DNA of 64,000 bases from Candidatus Gastranaerophilales bacterium. GTDB lineage: Bacteria > Cyanobacteriota > Vampirovibrionia > Gastranaerophilales > Gastranaerophilaceae. The stretch covers positions 67,131-131,130 of the forward strand of contig CALUQY010000001.1 in assembly GCA_944323035.1 (NCBI GenBank). Reading direction: 5' to 3'. The position numbers and the translations under genes are program-made. The notes beneath the pieces are model-generated. The model did not search any database and was not told where the DNA came from. It saw only the letters and a list, made by a program, of their open reading frames with translations. Below, one piece after another: positions 8,898 to 17,671 of the stretch. Numbering within the stretch: the stretch's first letter is position 1; each line of letters opens with the position of its first letter.

Positions 8898-9292
8898 TGG
8901 CAAATACTGAAATTATAGCTACAGGCCGCAGAAAAACCTCTGTTGCAGTTGTAAAATTGGTTAAAGGTTCAGGCAGAATTTTCATTAACGGTAAAAAGTT
9001 AAGTGATTATATCGGCAACCGTCCTTCAATTGAATTGTTAATCAACCGTCCGTTGGTTTTAACAGAAACAAAAGAACAATATGACGTAAGAGCAAAAGCA
9101 GTAGGCGGCGGTGTTGTATCGCAAGCCGGCGCAATCCGTCACGGTATTGCAAGAGCATTGCTCAAAGTTAACGAAGAATACAAAAACGTTTTAAGACTTG
9201 AAGGTCTATTAACCCGTGACCCTAGAGTTAAAGAACGTAAAAAATACGGTAGAAAAAGAGCGAGAAAACGCTTCCAATTCTCAAAACGTTAA
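8897..9292 (+). CDS. rpsI: Ribosomal protein S9
   Basis: 131 residues. Typical S9: ATGRRKTSVAVVKLVKGSGRIFINGK, the core GGGVVSQAGAIRHGIARALL, and the basic tail DPRVKERKKYGRKRARKRFQFSKR whose last residues reach the P-site tRNA anticodon. It is preceded by AAAAGGAGGCTAA within rplM. It is the last gene of the block and is followed at once by a strong intrinsic terminator. Confidence 0.97.
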   Translation: MANTEIIATGRRKTSVAVVKLVKGSGRIFINGKKLSDYIGNRPSIELLINRPLVLTETKEQYDVRAKAVGGGVVSQAGAIRHGIARALLKVNEEYKNVLRLEGLLTRDPRVKERKKYGRKRARKRFQFSKR

Positions 9293-9299
9293 TATTACG

Positions 9300-9328
9300 A
9301 AAAGCCCCGGAAATCGGGGCTTTTTTAC
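9300..9328 (+). terminator. Intrinsic terminator of the ribosomal block
   Basis: AAAAGCCCCG and CGGGGCTTTTTT form a GC-rich stem with a short loop followed by a T run, directly after rpsI. The A run on the left also makes it usable for the convergent XRE gene. Confidence 0.9.
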
Positions 9329-9645
9329 TAGATAATTTCTTTTAAAATTTTATAAAGCATCCAAAATTTTTCATTAGGTAATTCCTTTAATTTTTGTGCA
9401 AGTTGGGCAACTAACTCCTCCCTATTATGCAGATGTTCTACAATAAAGAAATCACCTACGGGAATACCTAATTTATCAGCAATTTTATCCAATAACTCAA
9501 AAGAAGGATAACACCTTCCGCATTCAATTTTACTCATATGTTTTGCATCAATATCAAGCATTTCAGCGAGTTCAGCCTGAGTCAAACTTTTTTGTCTGCG
9601 GATTTCCTGAATGCGTGCCCCGAGATATTTTTTTGTATCGTTCAT
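9328..9645 (-). CDS. XRE-family HTH transcriptional regulator
   Basis: 105 residues. A Cro/C1-type helix-turn-helix spans about residues 10-62 (IQEIRRQKSLTQAELAEMLDIDAKHMSKIECGRCYPSFELLDKIADKLGI). The short C-terminal helical part (EELVAQLAQKLKELPNEKFWMLYKILKEII) may mediate dimerisation. It is divergent from the prepilin-like gene at 9808; the palindrome TATGCAT-ATA-ATGCATA lies between them and overlaps that gene's promoter, so it is a candidate operator. Target genes are not known. Confidence 0.85.
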   Translation of the reverse strand: MNDTKKYLGARIQEIRRQKSLTQAELAEMLDIDAKHMSKIECGRCYPSFELLDKIADKLGIPVGDFFIVEHLHNREELVAQLAQKLKELPNEKFWMLYKILKEII

Positions 9646-9713
9646 TACACCCCCTACATATACAAGATAAACGATACTTTAAATAAAATTAAACAATCTG
9701 ATTTTCATATATA

Positions 9714-9742
9714 TTGACAAAACTATGCATATAATGCATAAT
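9714..9742 (+). promoter_or_regulatory. Promoter with overlapping palindrome before prepilin gene
   Basis: TTGACA at 9714-9719 and CATAAT at 9737-9742 are 17 bases apart, a good sigma70-type promoter. TATGCAT-ATA-ATGCATA at 9724-9740 is a perfect interrupted palindrome lying in the spacer and -10 region, suiting a dimeric repressor such as the divergent XRE protein. Confidence 0.65.
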
Positions 9743-9807
9743 AAATATACAGAATACAACACTATTTTTTAAAAAGTATTCAAATTATGCAGAGAAAGGA
9801 TGGAAAT

Positions 9808-10839
9808 ATGAAACAAAATTTTGATGCCTTTACTAAGGTAGCCCGGCTGAGCCGGTTCCATAATAGGCTGGTCGGCTTACGGTCAGCGTTCACCATGGCA
9901 GAAATATTACTGTCATTGACGATTATTGGCGTAGTCGCCGCGATTACGCTGCCGAGTTTGACAGGCAACATCAACGAACGTACGTGGAACACGCAGCGAA
10001 AAGCGCTTTACGCCCGTATGTCACAGGCAATAGCGCTCATGCCGGCACTTAACGGCTATGGAACCCTAAAGGAAGAGAGTTCCTCCGGCGCTGGAGATGC
10101 TGTTGACACAGCAACTGAAACATTTATAACTTCTGGACTTGCTAAAGTTTTAAAAATTAATAACATCTGTGACAATGAACATTTAGAAGACTGCGGGATA
10201 GTCACATCATTCACAAACATGGCCGGGTCGCAGATAGAGATGCCTTCTACTTTATACGAATTAAGTTCTTCGTTCAGGAGTGTTATTTATTATGGACTCT
10301 CATACTCTACTATAGACACTAAGGCAGCGGCTTTTGAAACTCAAAACGGAGAAAGTATTATTGCTTTTTACAATCAATCTTGCCGTACGGAATATCTGAC
10401 TCAAGAAACACTAACCATATATGATAATGTTTTTGGATTTCCGCAATCAAATATGTGCGTTAACTTTATTTACGATTTAAACGGTAACAAAGGACCCAAT
10501 ACCGTAGGTAAAGATATCGGCATTATGACAGTATTCAATTCTACGGACTCCATTGTTGTAGCGCCAATGCCGTCATCAGCAAATAACGCCGGTACTGCAT
10601 CATGGTATGATGCAGCAAAAATGTGTACTGACGCAGATAGTGAAACGCGTATACCAAACATCGACGAACTTTCTGCTATGCTAATTAACCAGAATATTAT
10701 AAACTTAACAGCTTCCGCTCGTTTTTGGTCAGGATCAGTCTACAACTCAGAGAGGGCATGGTATGTCAATGCGAGCTACGGAGGACGGGGCTCGGATAAC
10801 AAACCTACTGAGAACTACGTCCGTTGTGTTAAAAGATAA
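9808..10839 (+). CDS. Prepilin-like surface protein with Lcl/DUF1566-like C-terminus
   Basis: 343 residues from ATG 9808, chosen over the in-frame ATG 9787 because AGAAAGGA (9792-9799) is a well-placed Shine-Dalgarno for it. After an unusual 30-odd residue leader comes the type IV prepilin signature FTMAEILLSLTIIGVVAAITLPS. The residue before the Phe is Ala rather than the usual Gly. The C-terminal third (RIPNIDELSAML, FWSGSV, AWYV, YVRCVKR) resembles Lcl/DUF1566-type domains. Paralogues lie at 49096 and 55490. It is likely exported by a type II/IV pilus-type system; its role is unknown. The leader includes the dispersed palindrome CCGGCTGAGCCGG at 9843-9855. Confidence 0.8.
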   Translation: MKQNFDAFTKVARLSRFHNRLVGLRSAFTMAEILLSLTIIGVVAAITLPSLTGNINERTWNTQRKALYARMSQAIALMPALNGYGTLKEESSSGAGDAVDTATETFITSGLAKVLKINNICDNEHLEDCGIVTSFTNMAGSQIEMPSTLYELSSSFRSVIYYGLSYSTIDTKAAAFETQNGESIIAFYNQSCRTEYLTQETLTIYDNVFGFPQSNMCVNFIYDLNGNKGPNTVGKDIGIMTVFNSTDSIVVAPMPSSANNAGTASWYDAAKMCTDADSETRIPNIDELSAMLINQNIINLTASARFWSGSVYNSERAWYVNASYGGRGSDNKPTENYVRCVKR

Positions 10840-10844
10840 AAAAA

Positions 10845-10867
10845 CGCCCGGGGGTGACCTCGGGCGA
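10845..10867 (+). terminator. Possible terminator hairpin after prepilin gene
   Basis: CGCCCG and CGGGCG can pair across a 10-base loop just after the stop codon. There is no clean T run, so termination is uncertain. Confidence 0.4.
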
Positions 10868-10895
10868 CTTATATTTGTCTATGTCGAAAAGTTTT

Positions 10896-10960
10896 TAATA
10901 AAGCAGTTCTCCGTTGCCTGCTTATCCTGCTCAAAGCGCAAGCCGACACCGGCTGACGCT
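10896..10960. repeat. Dispersed GC-rich element, short hybrid copy
   Basis: Begins AATAAAGCAGTTCTCCG, like the elements at 3115, 24405 and 27518, and ends CACCGGCTGACGCTAT, which is the reverse complement of the family B start GCGTCAGCCGGTG. It therefore links the two repeat types. It lies between the convergent genes 9808 and 11363. Confidence 0.6.
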
Positions 10961-11363
10961 ATACCATATTCTTTCTGATTTTTTCTTTTGCTTTATCTAT
11001 CTGGTTAATACGTCTTTCAATAGATTTAATTTGTGATTTTAAAGCCTTACGTTGAGCTTTTATTGAAGTATATTGAGCGTCAACGTCAGCATATTGGGTC
11101 TTTGCGTTCAAAAGTTCGTTTCTGACTTCAACCTGAGCATTGTCAAGTTTCAAAATTGCACTCTGCATGCTTTCGTTGCCGGCAGCTTCTGCCGCTGCAC
11201 TGTTAATAGTTGTAGTCTGTGCCGGCGCGGTTGAACCTGAACCGCTATATGCGGTATCGTCAAAATTCAACGGGGTAAAAGCTGAACCGTCTGCCATTAC
11301 AACTCCGGTACACATTGCACAAAGGGTGAATGATAATGCTAATTTTGCGAATGTTGATTTCAT
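10959..11363 (-). CDS. Secreted coiled-coil protein, unknown function
   Basis: 134 residues. The N-terminus (KSTFAKLALSFTLCAMCTGVVMADG) is a signal peptide with likely cleavage after VMA. A low-complexity Ser/Thr/Ala segment follows, then a long charged helix (about residues 65-130, SIKAQRKALKSQIKSIERRINQIDKAKEKIRKN) predicted as a coiled coil. AAGGAG lies before the ATG. I recognise no family. It is probably periplasmic or envelope-attached. Confidence 0.7.
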   Translation of the reverse strand: MKSTFAKLALSFTLCAMCTGVVMADGSAFTPLNFDDTAYSGSGSTAPAQTTTINSAAAEAAGNESMQSAILKLDNAQVEVRNELLNAKTQYADVDAQYTSIKAQRKALKSQIKSIERRINQIDKAKEKIRKNMV

Positions 11364-11454
11364 TTGTAATCTCCTTATTTAAACAATGAATAAAATACGA
11401 GTTTACAAATATTTTAAACCAGCCGGCTAATCAGTGGCAAAAAGTTTATAAATG

Positions 11455-12681
11455 TTAACAATGCGATTTCTTTAAAATATTTTCTAAAACAATTTTTACG
11501 TGAGCGTAATTCAGACCGCCCTGCATATAAACGGCATAAGGCGCACGCAGCGGGCCGTCAGCCGAAAGTTCAATTGTTGAGCCTTCAATAAAGGTTCCGC
11601 CTGCCATAATAATTTTGTCCTCATACCCCGGAACATCATCCGGTATAGGCGTTACATAAGAGTTCACCGGCGAAAGTTCCTGAATTGTCTTGCAGAAATT
11701 TTCTAACGGTTCCGGTGCACTAAAGGCTATTGTCTGGATAATATCAGTACGTTTTTCATCAAATTTCGGGGTAGAAACGTAACCGATTTCTTCAAAAATC
11801 TTTGCGGCAAGTACAGCGCCTTTGACAGCTTCAGACACAATGGAAGGTGCCATAAAAAGCCCCTGAAAGATTAAACGGTGCTGGTTAAACATTGCCCCGC
11901 CCTCTCCTGCTATCCCCGGCGCGGTAAGGCGCATTGCAGCCTGTTCAACATATTTTTCTTTTCCGGCTATGTAGCCGCCGGCTTCGACAATTCCGCCGCC
12001 CGGATTTTTTATCAAAGACCCTGCTATCAAATCCGCACCGACTTCGAGCGGTTCTTTTTCTTCAACAAATTCGCCGTAGCAGTTATCAACAAAGCAAATT
12101 GTATCAGGATTTTTTGATTTCACAATTTTGCAAATCTTTTCGATTGTATCAATTGAAAGGGATTTTCTGAGCGAATAACCACGGGAGCGCTGGATTAAAA
12201 CCATTGTAACCGTTTCATCAATTGTCTTTTCAAGCGCCTCGAAATCAACATCCATATCGTTAATCAGCGGGATTTCTTCATATAAAACGCCGTGACCGAT
12301 TAAGGATTCGCTTTTTGGTTCAACGCAGCCGATAACCTCCTGCATTGTATCATAAGGCGCGCCCGCAACAGAAACGAGTTTATCGCCGTAGCGCAGGTTC
12401 CCGAAAAGCGCGCAGGCAAGAGTATGGGTTCCGGATACAAAATGAATACGCGCAAGAGCTTTTTCAGCCTTAAAGACCTGCGCAAAAACGTTATCTAAAA
12501 CTTCACGTCCGATATCATCATGCCCGTAGCCCGAAACCGTGTAAAAATGTTCCGGTGCAACTTTGTTATCGACAAACGCGCGTAAAACTTTTTCCTGATT
12601 AAAATCTCTTATATCATCAATTTTTTCAAAAACTTCGTGTAAATCTTTTTCTGCTTTTTTAATCAATTCTTTCGGCTGCAT
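11455..12681 (-). CDS. PLP-dependent methionine gamma-lyase / aluminium-resistance family protein
   Basis: 408 residues, matching the length of the family annotated as methionine gamma-lyase or aluminium resistance protein (Met_gamma_lyase). It has a type I PLP fold: HFVSGTHTLACALFGNLRYGDKLVSV (cofactor phosphate region), DTICFVDNCYGEFVE (PLP-pyridine Asp), and GSLIKNPGGGIVEAGGYIAG with the Schiff-base lysine. The substrate of most members is unproven. It stands alone between two unrelated units. Confidence 0.85.
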   Translation of the reverse strand: MQPKELIKKAEKDLHEVFEKIDDIRDFNQEKVLRAFVDNKVAPEHFYTVSGYGHDDIGREVLDNVFAQVFKAEKALARIHFVSGTHTLACALFGNLRYGDKLVSVAGAPYDTMQEVIGCVEPKSESLIGHGVLYEEIPLINDMDVDFEALEKTIDETVTMVLIQRSRGYSLRKSLSIDTIEKICKIVKSKNPDTICFVDNCYGEFVEEKEPLEVGADLIAGSLIKNPGGGIVEAGGYIAGKEKYVEQAAMRLTAPGIAGEGGAMFNQHRLIFQGLFMAPSIVSEAVKGAVLAAKIFEEIGYVSTPKFDEKRTDIIQTIAFSAPEPLENFCKTIQELSPVNSYVTPIPDDVPGYEDKIIMAGGTFIEGSTIELSADGPLRAPYAVYMQGGLNYAHVKIVLENILKKSHC

Positions 12682-12789
12682 AATCTTCCTCTTTCCTCAC
12701 TAATTGTAAGGCAAGAGGAAGTAAAATGCAAGAAAGAGTTTACCCGAACAGGCAATGAAAATTTTAAAAATTCTGCTTAAAATTTTCTT

Positions 12790-13509
12790 ATGAAGAGGTT
12801 TTTATTAGTATTAGGTATAATCATTCTTTCCGGCAGCAGGGTTTGGGCTGACGGGTACGGGGTTTACAACAAGGATAATTACAGGCTTCAATGTACGCCT
12901 GATGAAAAAATCCTTTTTATTCTGGACTTTTCAAACAGCATGAATGAATACCTCGAAGATGAGCCAAAGTGTGTACTTATGATTAGGACTCTCAAAAATC
13001 TTTTACGCACGATTCCGCCGCAAACGCAAATCGGTTTAAGGGTTTACGGGCACAGAAACGGGTTTACGAGTATGGATGCGTGCAGAGCGTCAAAGTGTAT
13101 GAACCCGATTTGTCCGAACAATGCAGGAAATATTATGTCCTCGCTTGACAGTGTAAGCCCTAACGGAATGACTCCGATTACATATTCGCTTAAGCAGGCA
13201 ATACGTTATGATTTTGCGGGGTTTAGCGGGAAAAAGCATATAATTCTTCTGACAGACGGCGGCGAAAACTGTGACGAAAGCCCGTGTAAATTCGCAATGG
13301 AACTTATCCGGACAAGACGCGATATTCTTATTGATGTAATTGCATTCAATGTAGAAAACGAAGATGATCTGGCGCAGTTAGAATGCGCGGCGCTTGTGAC
13401 AAGCGGTAAATTCTACACGGCAAACACAGCCTGCGAACTTGCAAACAGTCTTGCGCAAAGCCTCAATTCCAGAAAAGAAGTCGATGCAAAAATTATTTTG
13501 AATGAATAA
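12790..13509 (+). CDS. Secreted von Willebrand factor A-domain protein
   Basis: 239 residues. A signal peptide (KRFLLVLGIIILSGSRVWA) is followed by one VWA domain with a complete MIDAS-type start (ILDFSNSMNEY, pattern DxSxS) and LLTDGGENCDESPC, giving the later metal ligand Asp. Several cysteines (CRASKCMNPICPNN, CDESPC) suggest disulfides. VWA proteins bind partners through a divalent metal; none is evident here. No Shine-Dalgarno is obvious before the ATG. Confidence 0.85.
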   Translation: MKRFLLVLGIIILSGSRVWADGYGVYNKDNYRLQCTPDEKILFILDFSNSMNEYLEDEPKCVLMIRTLKNLLRTIPPQTQIGLRVYGHRNGFTSMDACRASKCMNPICPNNAGNIMSSLDSVSPNGMTPITYSLKQAIRYDFAGFSGKKHIILLTDGGENCDESPCKFAMELIRTRRDILIDVIAFNVENEDDLAQLECAALVTSGKFYTANTACELANSLAQSLNSRKEVDAKIILNE

Positions 13510-13563
13510 TACCCGTTTGCCGCACTCACGTGCGACAACCCGCGGATACACTCTGGCTAACGC
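13509..13563 (-). repeat. Dispersed GC-rich element family B, partial copy
   Basis: Read on the minus strand it goes GCGTTAGCC... then GTCGCACGTGAGTGCGGCAAACGGG, matching the block order of the copies at 47706 and 5271. It sits between two convergent genes and just overlaps the end of the phospholipase-like gene. Confidence 0.5.
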
Positions 13564-15353
13564 GCGAAGCACCCTTCATCAGCACTATCAATTTTTCCGT
13601 CAAAATCATTGTCAATTCCGTCAAAACAGGAGCCTATAGAATCAAGACTTTCTGCGCGCGGAGAACGAACCAGATAAACCTCAGGGATTTTCGCCCAGAG
13701 ATAGTTAAAGAAATCCCTGTAAAACACGGCAAGACGAGGATTTTTGATTATAAGAATATTTTCATCATTCCTGCTCTCGCCGGAGCGGGAAAAATTCATT
13801 GACCCTGCAAGAATGTATTCATCATCAATAATTATTGACTTGGAATGTAATTTGCCCGCATAATTTTCCACCTTGACCGGAATACCTTTTGAGCGCAAAG
13901 TTTGTACGGACGATTTCGTTGCATAAACATTTGTAGCGTCAACTATAAGTTTTACATCCACCCCGCGGGCCTTTGCGTTTAATAATGCCGCCTCAAGCGG
14001 TTTATGCGTTATAACAAACACTGGCATATAGATATATTTTTTCGCATTATTAACATAATCCAGAACCCTGTCGGTTATAGCGTTATCCTGCGGCGAAAAG
14101 TAAACCTGAATTTCAGAACCGGCAGTTTTATAAGTAATATATTCCGCACGCTTTGTCTTGTCTGTATGGAATTTTCCGGAAAGCATCTGCACAAACTCTC
14201 CGGTATAAACTTTTGCAATTTCAGGTGAATCTATAAAAAGAATACAATTGGAATTAAATTCCGAAAAATCTGTTTTGCTGTAATTTAGCGAACCGGTTGC
14301 GACTTTTTTCCCGTCAAAAATCATAAACTTGTTATGCATTAAATACCCGCTCTGACGGCTGTCACCGGGTTTCAAATCGTTTTTTGAGGAAACTGCATAA
14401 CGGGCGATTTTAGCGCTATCCGGATAATAAGACCTTTTCGCGGAAAAATCATACACAAAACGCACCTTCACGCCGCGTTCGACCGCAGCTTTTACCGCCT
14501 CATCAATTTCCGGAATACTCACCCACCCATAGGCAGCAATATCTATTGAAGTTTCAGCACTTTTAATTTCGTTCAAAAACGCCTGACAAATGTTTGACGA
14601 ACAATCGTTACGCAGCTTCAAATTATTTGTCATATCTGTCAGATACATTTTAACGGTTCCGTCTGAAATTCTGTCAGGATAAACGTTTGTTGAAAGTTCC
14701 AGTGTCGTTTCACCGGAAGCAGAATTTTTATGGCACCATTTGCACGGAAGGGCGCCGTCAGGCAGTTCACTTTCCGGCAAAATAGAATAATCCTGTGCGG
14801 TTTTCCCGAATTTACAACCTATTTCGTGATATTTTTTACTTTTATTGTTAAGGATTACCGGATTTATAAGCTTTGCAGAAGCAATATGTTCCTGAAGTTT
14901 TCGGGAATTATACGGATATTCTTCGCTATATGCAAACCCCTCTTCCAGCAGTTGCTTTCTATAGCTGATATTGTCAATCAAAACATCGCCGCTATGACAA
15001 TCTCCGTTTTTTGACCCGCTATCTTCTACAAATTTTACAGATTTGTTTGAAAGCAAAGATTCCGCGTAATCCTTTGTCAAATACGCCAGCGCCAGAGCGT
15101 CTTTTTCACTGACTCCGAGTTTTTGCGCCAGTTCCTCATTGTAATCCGCAAGATTATCGCTGAAAGTTTGAATACCGGAAATACAAACTGTTTCCCCGCC
15201 CTCAAATTGTCTGTCGCCGTTCAAATCAACTGCGAGCAACACCGGCGAAAACATCTTCAATACAACACTTTCAAAACTACAAAATCCCCGCCACAGGCAA
15301 AATAAAATTAATATCGCTATAAAAAATAATTGGGTTAAAAATTGTTTTTTCAT
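13557..15353 (-). CDS. Exported multidomain phospholipase D-family nuclease/lipase
   Basis: 598 residues. An N-terminal membrane/signal segment is followed by an EF-hand-like acidic stretch (AVDLNGDRQFEGGE) and a region resembling staphylococcal nuclease-type folds (LLEEGFAYSEEYPYNSRKLQEH). Next is a small Cys cluster (IGCKFG...PCKWCHK), then two PLD catalytic motifs, HNKFMIFD near residue 338 and HSKSIIID near 505 (HxKx4D), each followed by GSLN/GSMN. The C-terminus ends in an acidic loop DGIDNDFDGKIDSADEGC typical of calcium-binding repeats. Phosphodiester hydrolysis of DNA or phospholipids outside the cytoplasm is likely. The nuclease-like assignment is my weakest point. Confidence 0.8.
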   Translation of the reverse strand: MKKQFLTQLFFIAILILFCLWRGFCSFESVVLKMFSPVLLAVDLNGDRQFEGGETVCISGIQTFSDNLADYNEELAQKLGVSEKDALALAYLTKDYAESLLSNKSVKFVEDSGSKNGDCHSGDVLIDNISYRKQLLEEGFAYSEEYPYNSRKLQEHIASAKLINPVILNNKSKKYHEIGCKFGKTAQDYSILPESELPDGALPCKWCHKNSASGETTLELSTNVYPDRISDGTVKMYLTDMTNNLKLRNDCSSNICQAFLNEIKSAETSIDIAAYGWVSIPEIDEAVKAAVERGVKVRFVYDFSAKRSYYPDSAKIARYAVSSKNDLKPGDSRQSGYLMHNKFMIFDGKKVATGSLNYSKTDFSEFNSNCILFIDSPEIAKVYTGEFVQMLSGKFHTDKTKRAEYITYKTAGSEIQVYFSPQDNAITDRVLDYVNNAKKYIYMPVFVITHKPLEAALLNAKARGVDVKLIVDATNVYATKSSVQTLRSKGIPVKVENYAGKLHSKSIIIDDEYILAGSMNFSRSGESRNDENILIIKNPRLAVFYRDFFNYLWAKIPEVYLVRSPRAESLDSIGSCFDGIDNDFDGKIDSADEGCFAR

Positions 15354-15453
15354 AAAGTACTTTAATTATATCTAAAATTGATGTTTTGTACACCATATTA
15401 CGTATTTTCAATTGACTTTTAACATGTTAATATAAAAACGAAGGGGAAATATA

Positions 15454-16782
15454 ATGAGCGCGAACCAAAATATCAAACCGCTTACGACAAGGATAAATAA
15501 AAACGGGAATCTGGAAATTTCAGGCTGCGACCTGACAGAACTTGCCGGAACTTTTTCAACCCCTTTATATGTGCTGGACGAAATTACTCTCCGCACGATT
15601 TGCAATGATTACAAAGAAGCGTTCAAAAAATACCCCGAAACACGCCTGCTTTTTGCATCAAAATCCCTTTGTACACTTGCAACTTCCAGAATATTTTCAC
15701 AGGAAGGTTTCGGATTTGATGTGGTATCAGACGGCGAAATGTTTACTGTCCACAAAGCCGGCGTTGATATGAAAACCGTACTATTTAACGGAAATAACAA
15801 AAGCATTGATGAACTTATCCTTGCGCTGGAACTGGGTGTCGGCAGAATTTCGGTTGACAATTTCCTTGAACTCAGCCTTCTGAATGAACTAGCGCTCAAA
15901 GAAGGCAAAACAGTTGATATCTTGTTCAGAATTACCCCGGGGATTGAATGTCATACCCACGAATACATCCAAACCGGACATTTGGATTCAAAATTCGGTT
16001 TTGACCTGACACAAATCGACAGCGCAATAGAACTTATCAAAGATGAATACAAAAGCCTTAACCTCAAAGGGTTACACGCTCATATAGGCTCCCAGATTTT
16101 TGAAACAAAAGTTTATAAAGATGAAGTTGATATTTTATTTGAGCAGATGGTAAGAATTAATGAAAAATTTGCCCTGAATATTGATGAACTGAACCTTGGC
16201 GGCGGTCTGGGCGTAAAATACACAGACGCGGATCATCCGCCTTCAACTTTTGAAATAGCAGATATTATAATCAATGCGCTTGAGGAAAACATAAAAAAAT
16301 ACGGAACAAAACCGCCGGTAATCTACCTTGAACCGGGCAGAAGCATCGTTTGTACGGCAGGAGTAACCCTGTACACAATAGGTTCTTCCAAACAGGTTCC
16401 GCACGGTACGAAATACGTTTCAGTCGACGGCGGAATGGCAGACAACCCGCGGCCTTCAATGTATCAGGCTCAATACACCGCCCAAATCGCAAACAAACCG
16501 GATACCACACCCCTCGAAACAGTCACAATCGCCGGAAGATACTGCGAAAGCGGAGATATTCTTATAAAAGACATACCTCTTCCGCACCCGGAAGAAGGCG
16601 ATATCCTCTGCGTTTACGACACAGGAGCCTACAATTATTCAATGTCCTCTAATTATAACCGCGTTTCCAAACCGGCTATGGTTCTTGTTAATAACGGCAG
16701 CGCTGATATAATAGTGGAACGCGAAACACTTCAGGATTTAATTCGTAACGACAGAATACCCAAAAGGCTTGGTGAAAAATGA
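15454..16782 (+). CDS. lysA: Diaminopimelate decarboxylase
   Basis: 442 residues of the fold III PLP family. LLFASKSLCT carries the Schiff-base lysine. GLHAHIGSQI, LNLGGGLGVKYT, LEPGRSIV and ICRYCES-like AGRYCESGDIL are the other expected active-site blocks. The enzyme makes L-lysine from meso-diaminopimelate in the cytoplasm. AAGGGGAAA lies before the ATG. The stop overlaps the start of cdaA (ATGATGG), giving a lysA-cdaA-yitT operon. Confidence 0.95.
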   Translation: MSANQNIKPLTTRINKNGNLEISGCDLTELAGTFSTPLYVLDEITLRTICNDYKEAFKKYPETRLLFASKSLCTLATSRIFSQEGFGFDVVSDGEMFTVHKAGVDMKTVLFNGNNKSIDELILALELGVGRISVDNFLELSLLNELALKEGKTVDILFRITPGIECHTHEYIQTGHLDSKFGFDLTQIDSAIELIKDEYKSLNLKGLHAHIGSQIFETKVYKDEVDILFEQMVRINEKFALNIDELNLGGGLGVKYTDADHPPSTFEIADIIINALEENIKKYGTKPPVIYLEPGRSIVCTAGVTLYTIGSSKQVPHGTKYVSVDGGMADNPRPSMYQAQYTAQIANKPDTTPLETVTIAGRYCESGDILIKDIPLPHPEEGDILCVYDTGAYNYSMSSNYNRVSKPAMVLVNNGSADIIVERETLQDLIRNDRIPKRLGEK

Positions 16783-17669
16783 TGGATGAAATTTTAACAT
16801 ACATTTCAAAACAGATAATCTCAATTTTCAATCTTTTAAATTGGGTTAGTTTTGTTGAAATTTTCATCATAATAGCAATACTCTGGGCGTTCTATCAACG
16901 GTTCATTAGAGGCACACAATCGGAAAAGGTCGTAAAAGGCAGCTTTATCCTGATTTTCTTCTGGATTTTCAGCGAAATTCTACAAATAGTTCACCTGAAC
17001 ATTCTCGGGATGTTCCTGAAATCAATCGTTGTAGTTATCGCATTAAGTTTAATTGTCATATTCCAGCCGGAACTAAGAAAATTTTTGGGTTATCTCGGGC
17101 AAATGGACTTTTTTCATAAAGCTTTTTCAAATTTAAACGAAAAAGAAGAAATCAACATAATAAAAGAAATAATTGAATCCGTAAAATATTTATCAAAATC
17201 CCACACCGGCGCATTAATGGTATTTCAAAAGGATCTAAGCAACACCTACACCGATGTCGGAACAATGCTTAACGCGGATCTGTCAACAGAATTGCTTTTG
17301 ACAATCTTTCACGTAAATACTCCGCTGCACGACGGCGCTGTCGTAATCAACGGTTCAAAAATCATCTCAGCCGGCGTTCTGCTTCCGCTCACAGAAGACC
17401 CTAAATTAAGCTGGAAATACGGCACACGCCACAGAGCCGCAATCGGCATGAGCGAACACAGCGATGCAATTTGTCTGGTTGTTTCGGAAGAAACTGGCGA
17501 CGTTTCTGTCGCAATAGACGGAGTCTTGAAAAAATACGATGATCTGGCGACATTAAAAACCGATCTTGAAAACCTTTTAATAGATAAAGATTTTGATGAC
17601 AACTCCAAAAGTAAAAAAATATTTAAATTTAACAACCTGATAAGCAGTAATAGCAGCGAAAAGGACTAA
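16779..17669 (+). CDS. cdaA: Diadenylate cyclase CdaA (c-di-AMP synthase)
   Basis: 296 residues. Three N-terminal transmembrane helices (about residues 22-40, 50-65, 72-92) precede a DAC domain. It contains the catalytic motifs HDGAVVINGSKIISAGVLLPLT (DGA) and GTRHRAAIGMSE (RHR). It makes cyclic di-AMP from two ATP, a messenger for osmotic and wall homeostasis. It overlaps lysA by four bases; lysA-cdaA adjacency is familiar from cyanobacteria (recalled). The C-terminal 30 residues are a low-complexity extension. Confidence 0.94.
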   Translation: MMDEILTYISKQIISIFNLLNWVSFVEIFIIIAILWAFYQRFIRGTQSEKVVKGSFILIFFWIFSEILQIVHLNILGMFLKSIVVVIALSLIVIFQPELRKFLGYLGQMDFFHKAFSNLNEKEEINIIKEIIESVKYLSKSHTGALMVFQKDLSNTYTDVGTMLNADLSTELLLTIFHVNTPLHDGAVVINGSKIISAGVLLPLTEDPKLSWKYGTRHRAAIGMSEHSDAICLVVSEETGDVSVAIDGVLKKYDDLATLKTDLENLLIDKDFDDNSKSKKIFKFNNLISSNSSEKD

Positions 17670-17671
17670 TT

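Noticed and set aside
15412-15436. TTGACT/TATAAA promoter before lysA
   Set aside because: Spacing is only 13 bases, too short for a sigma70 promoter.
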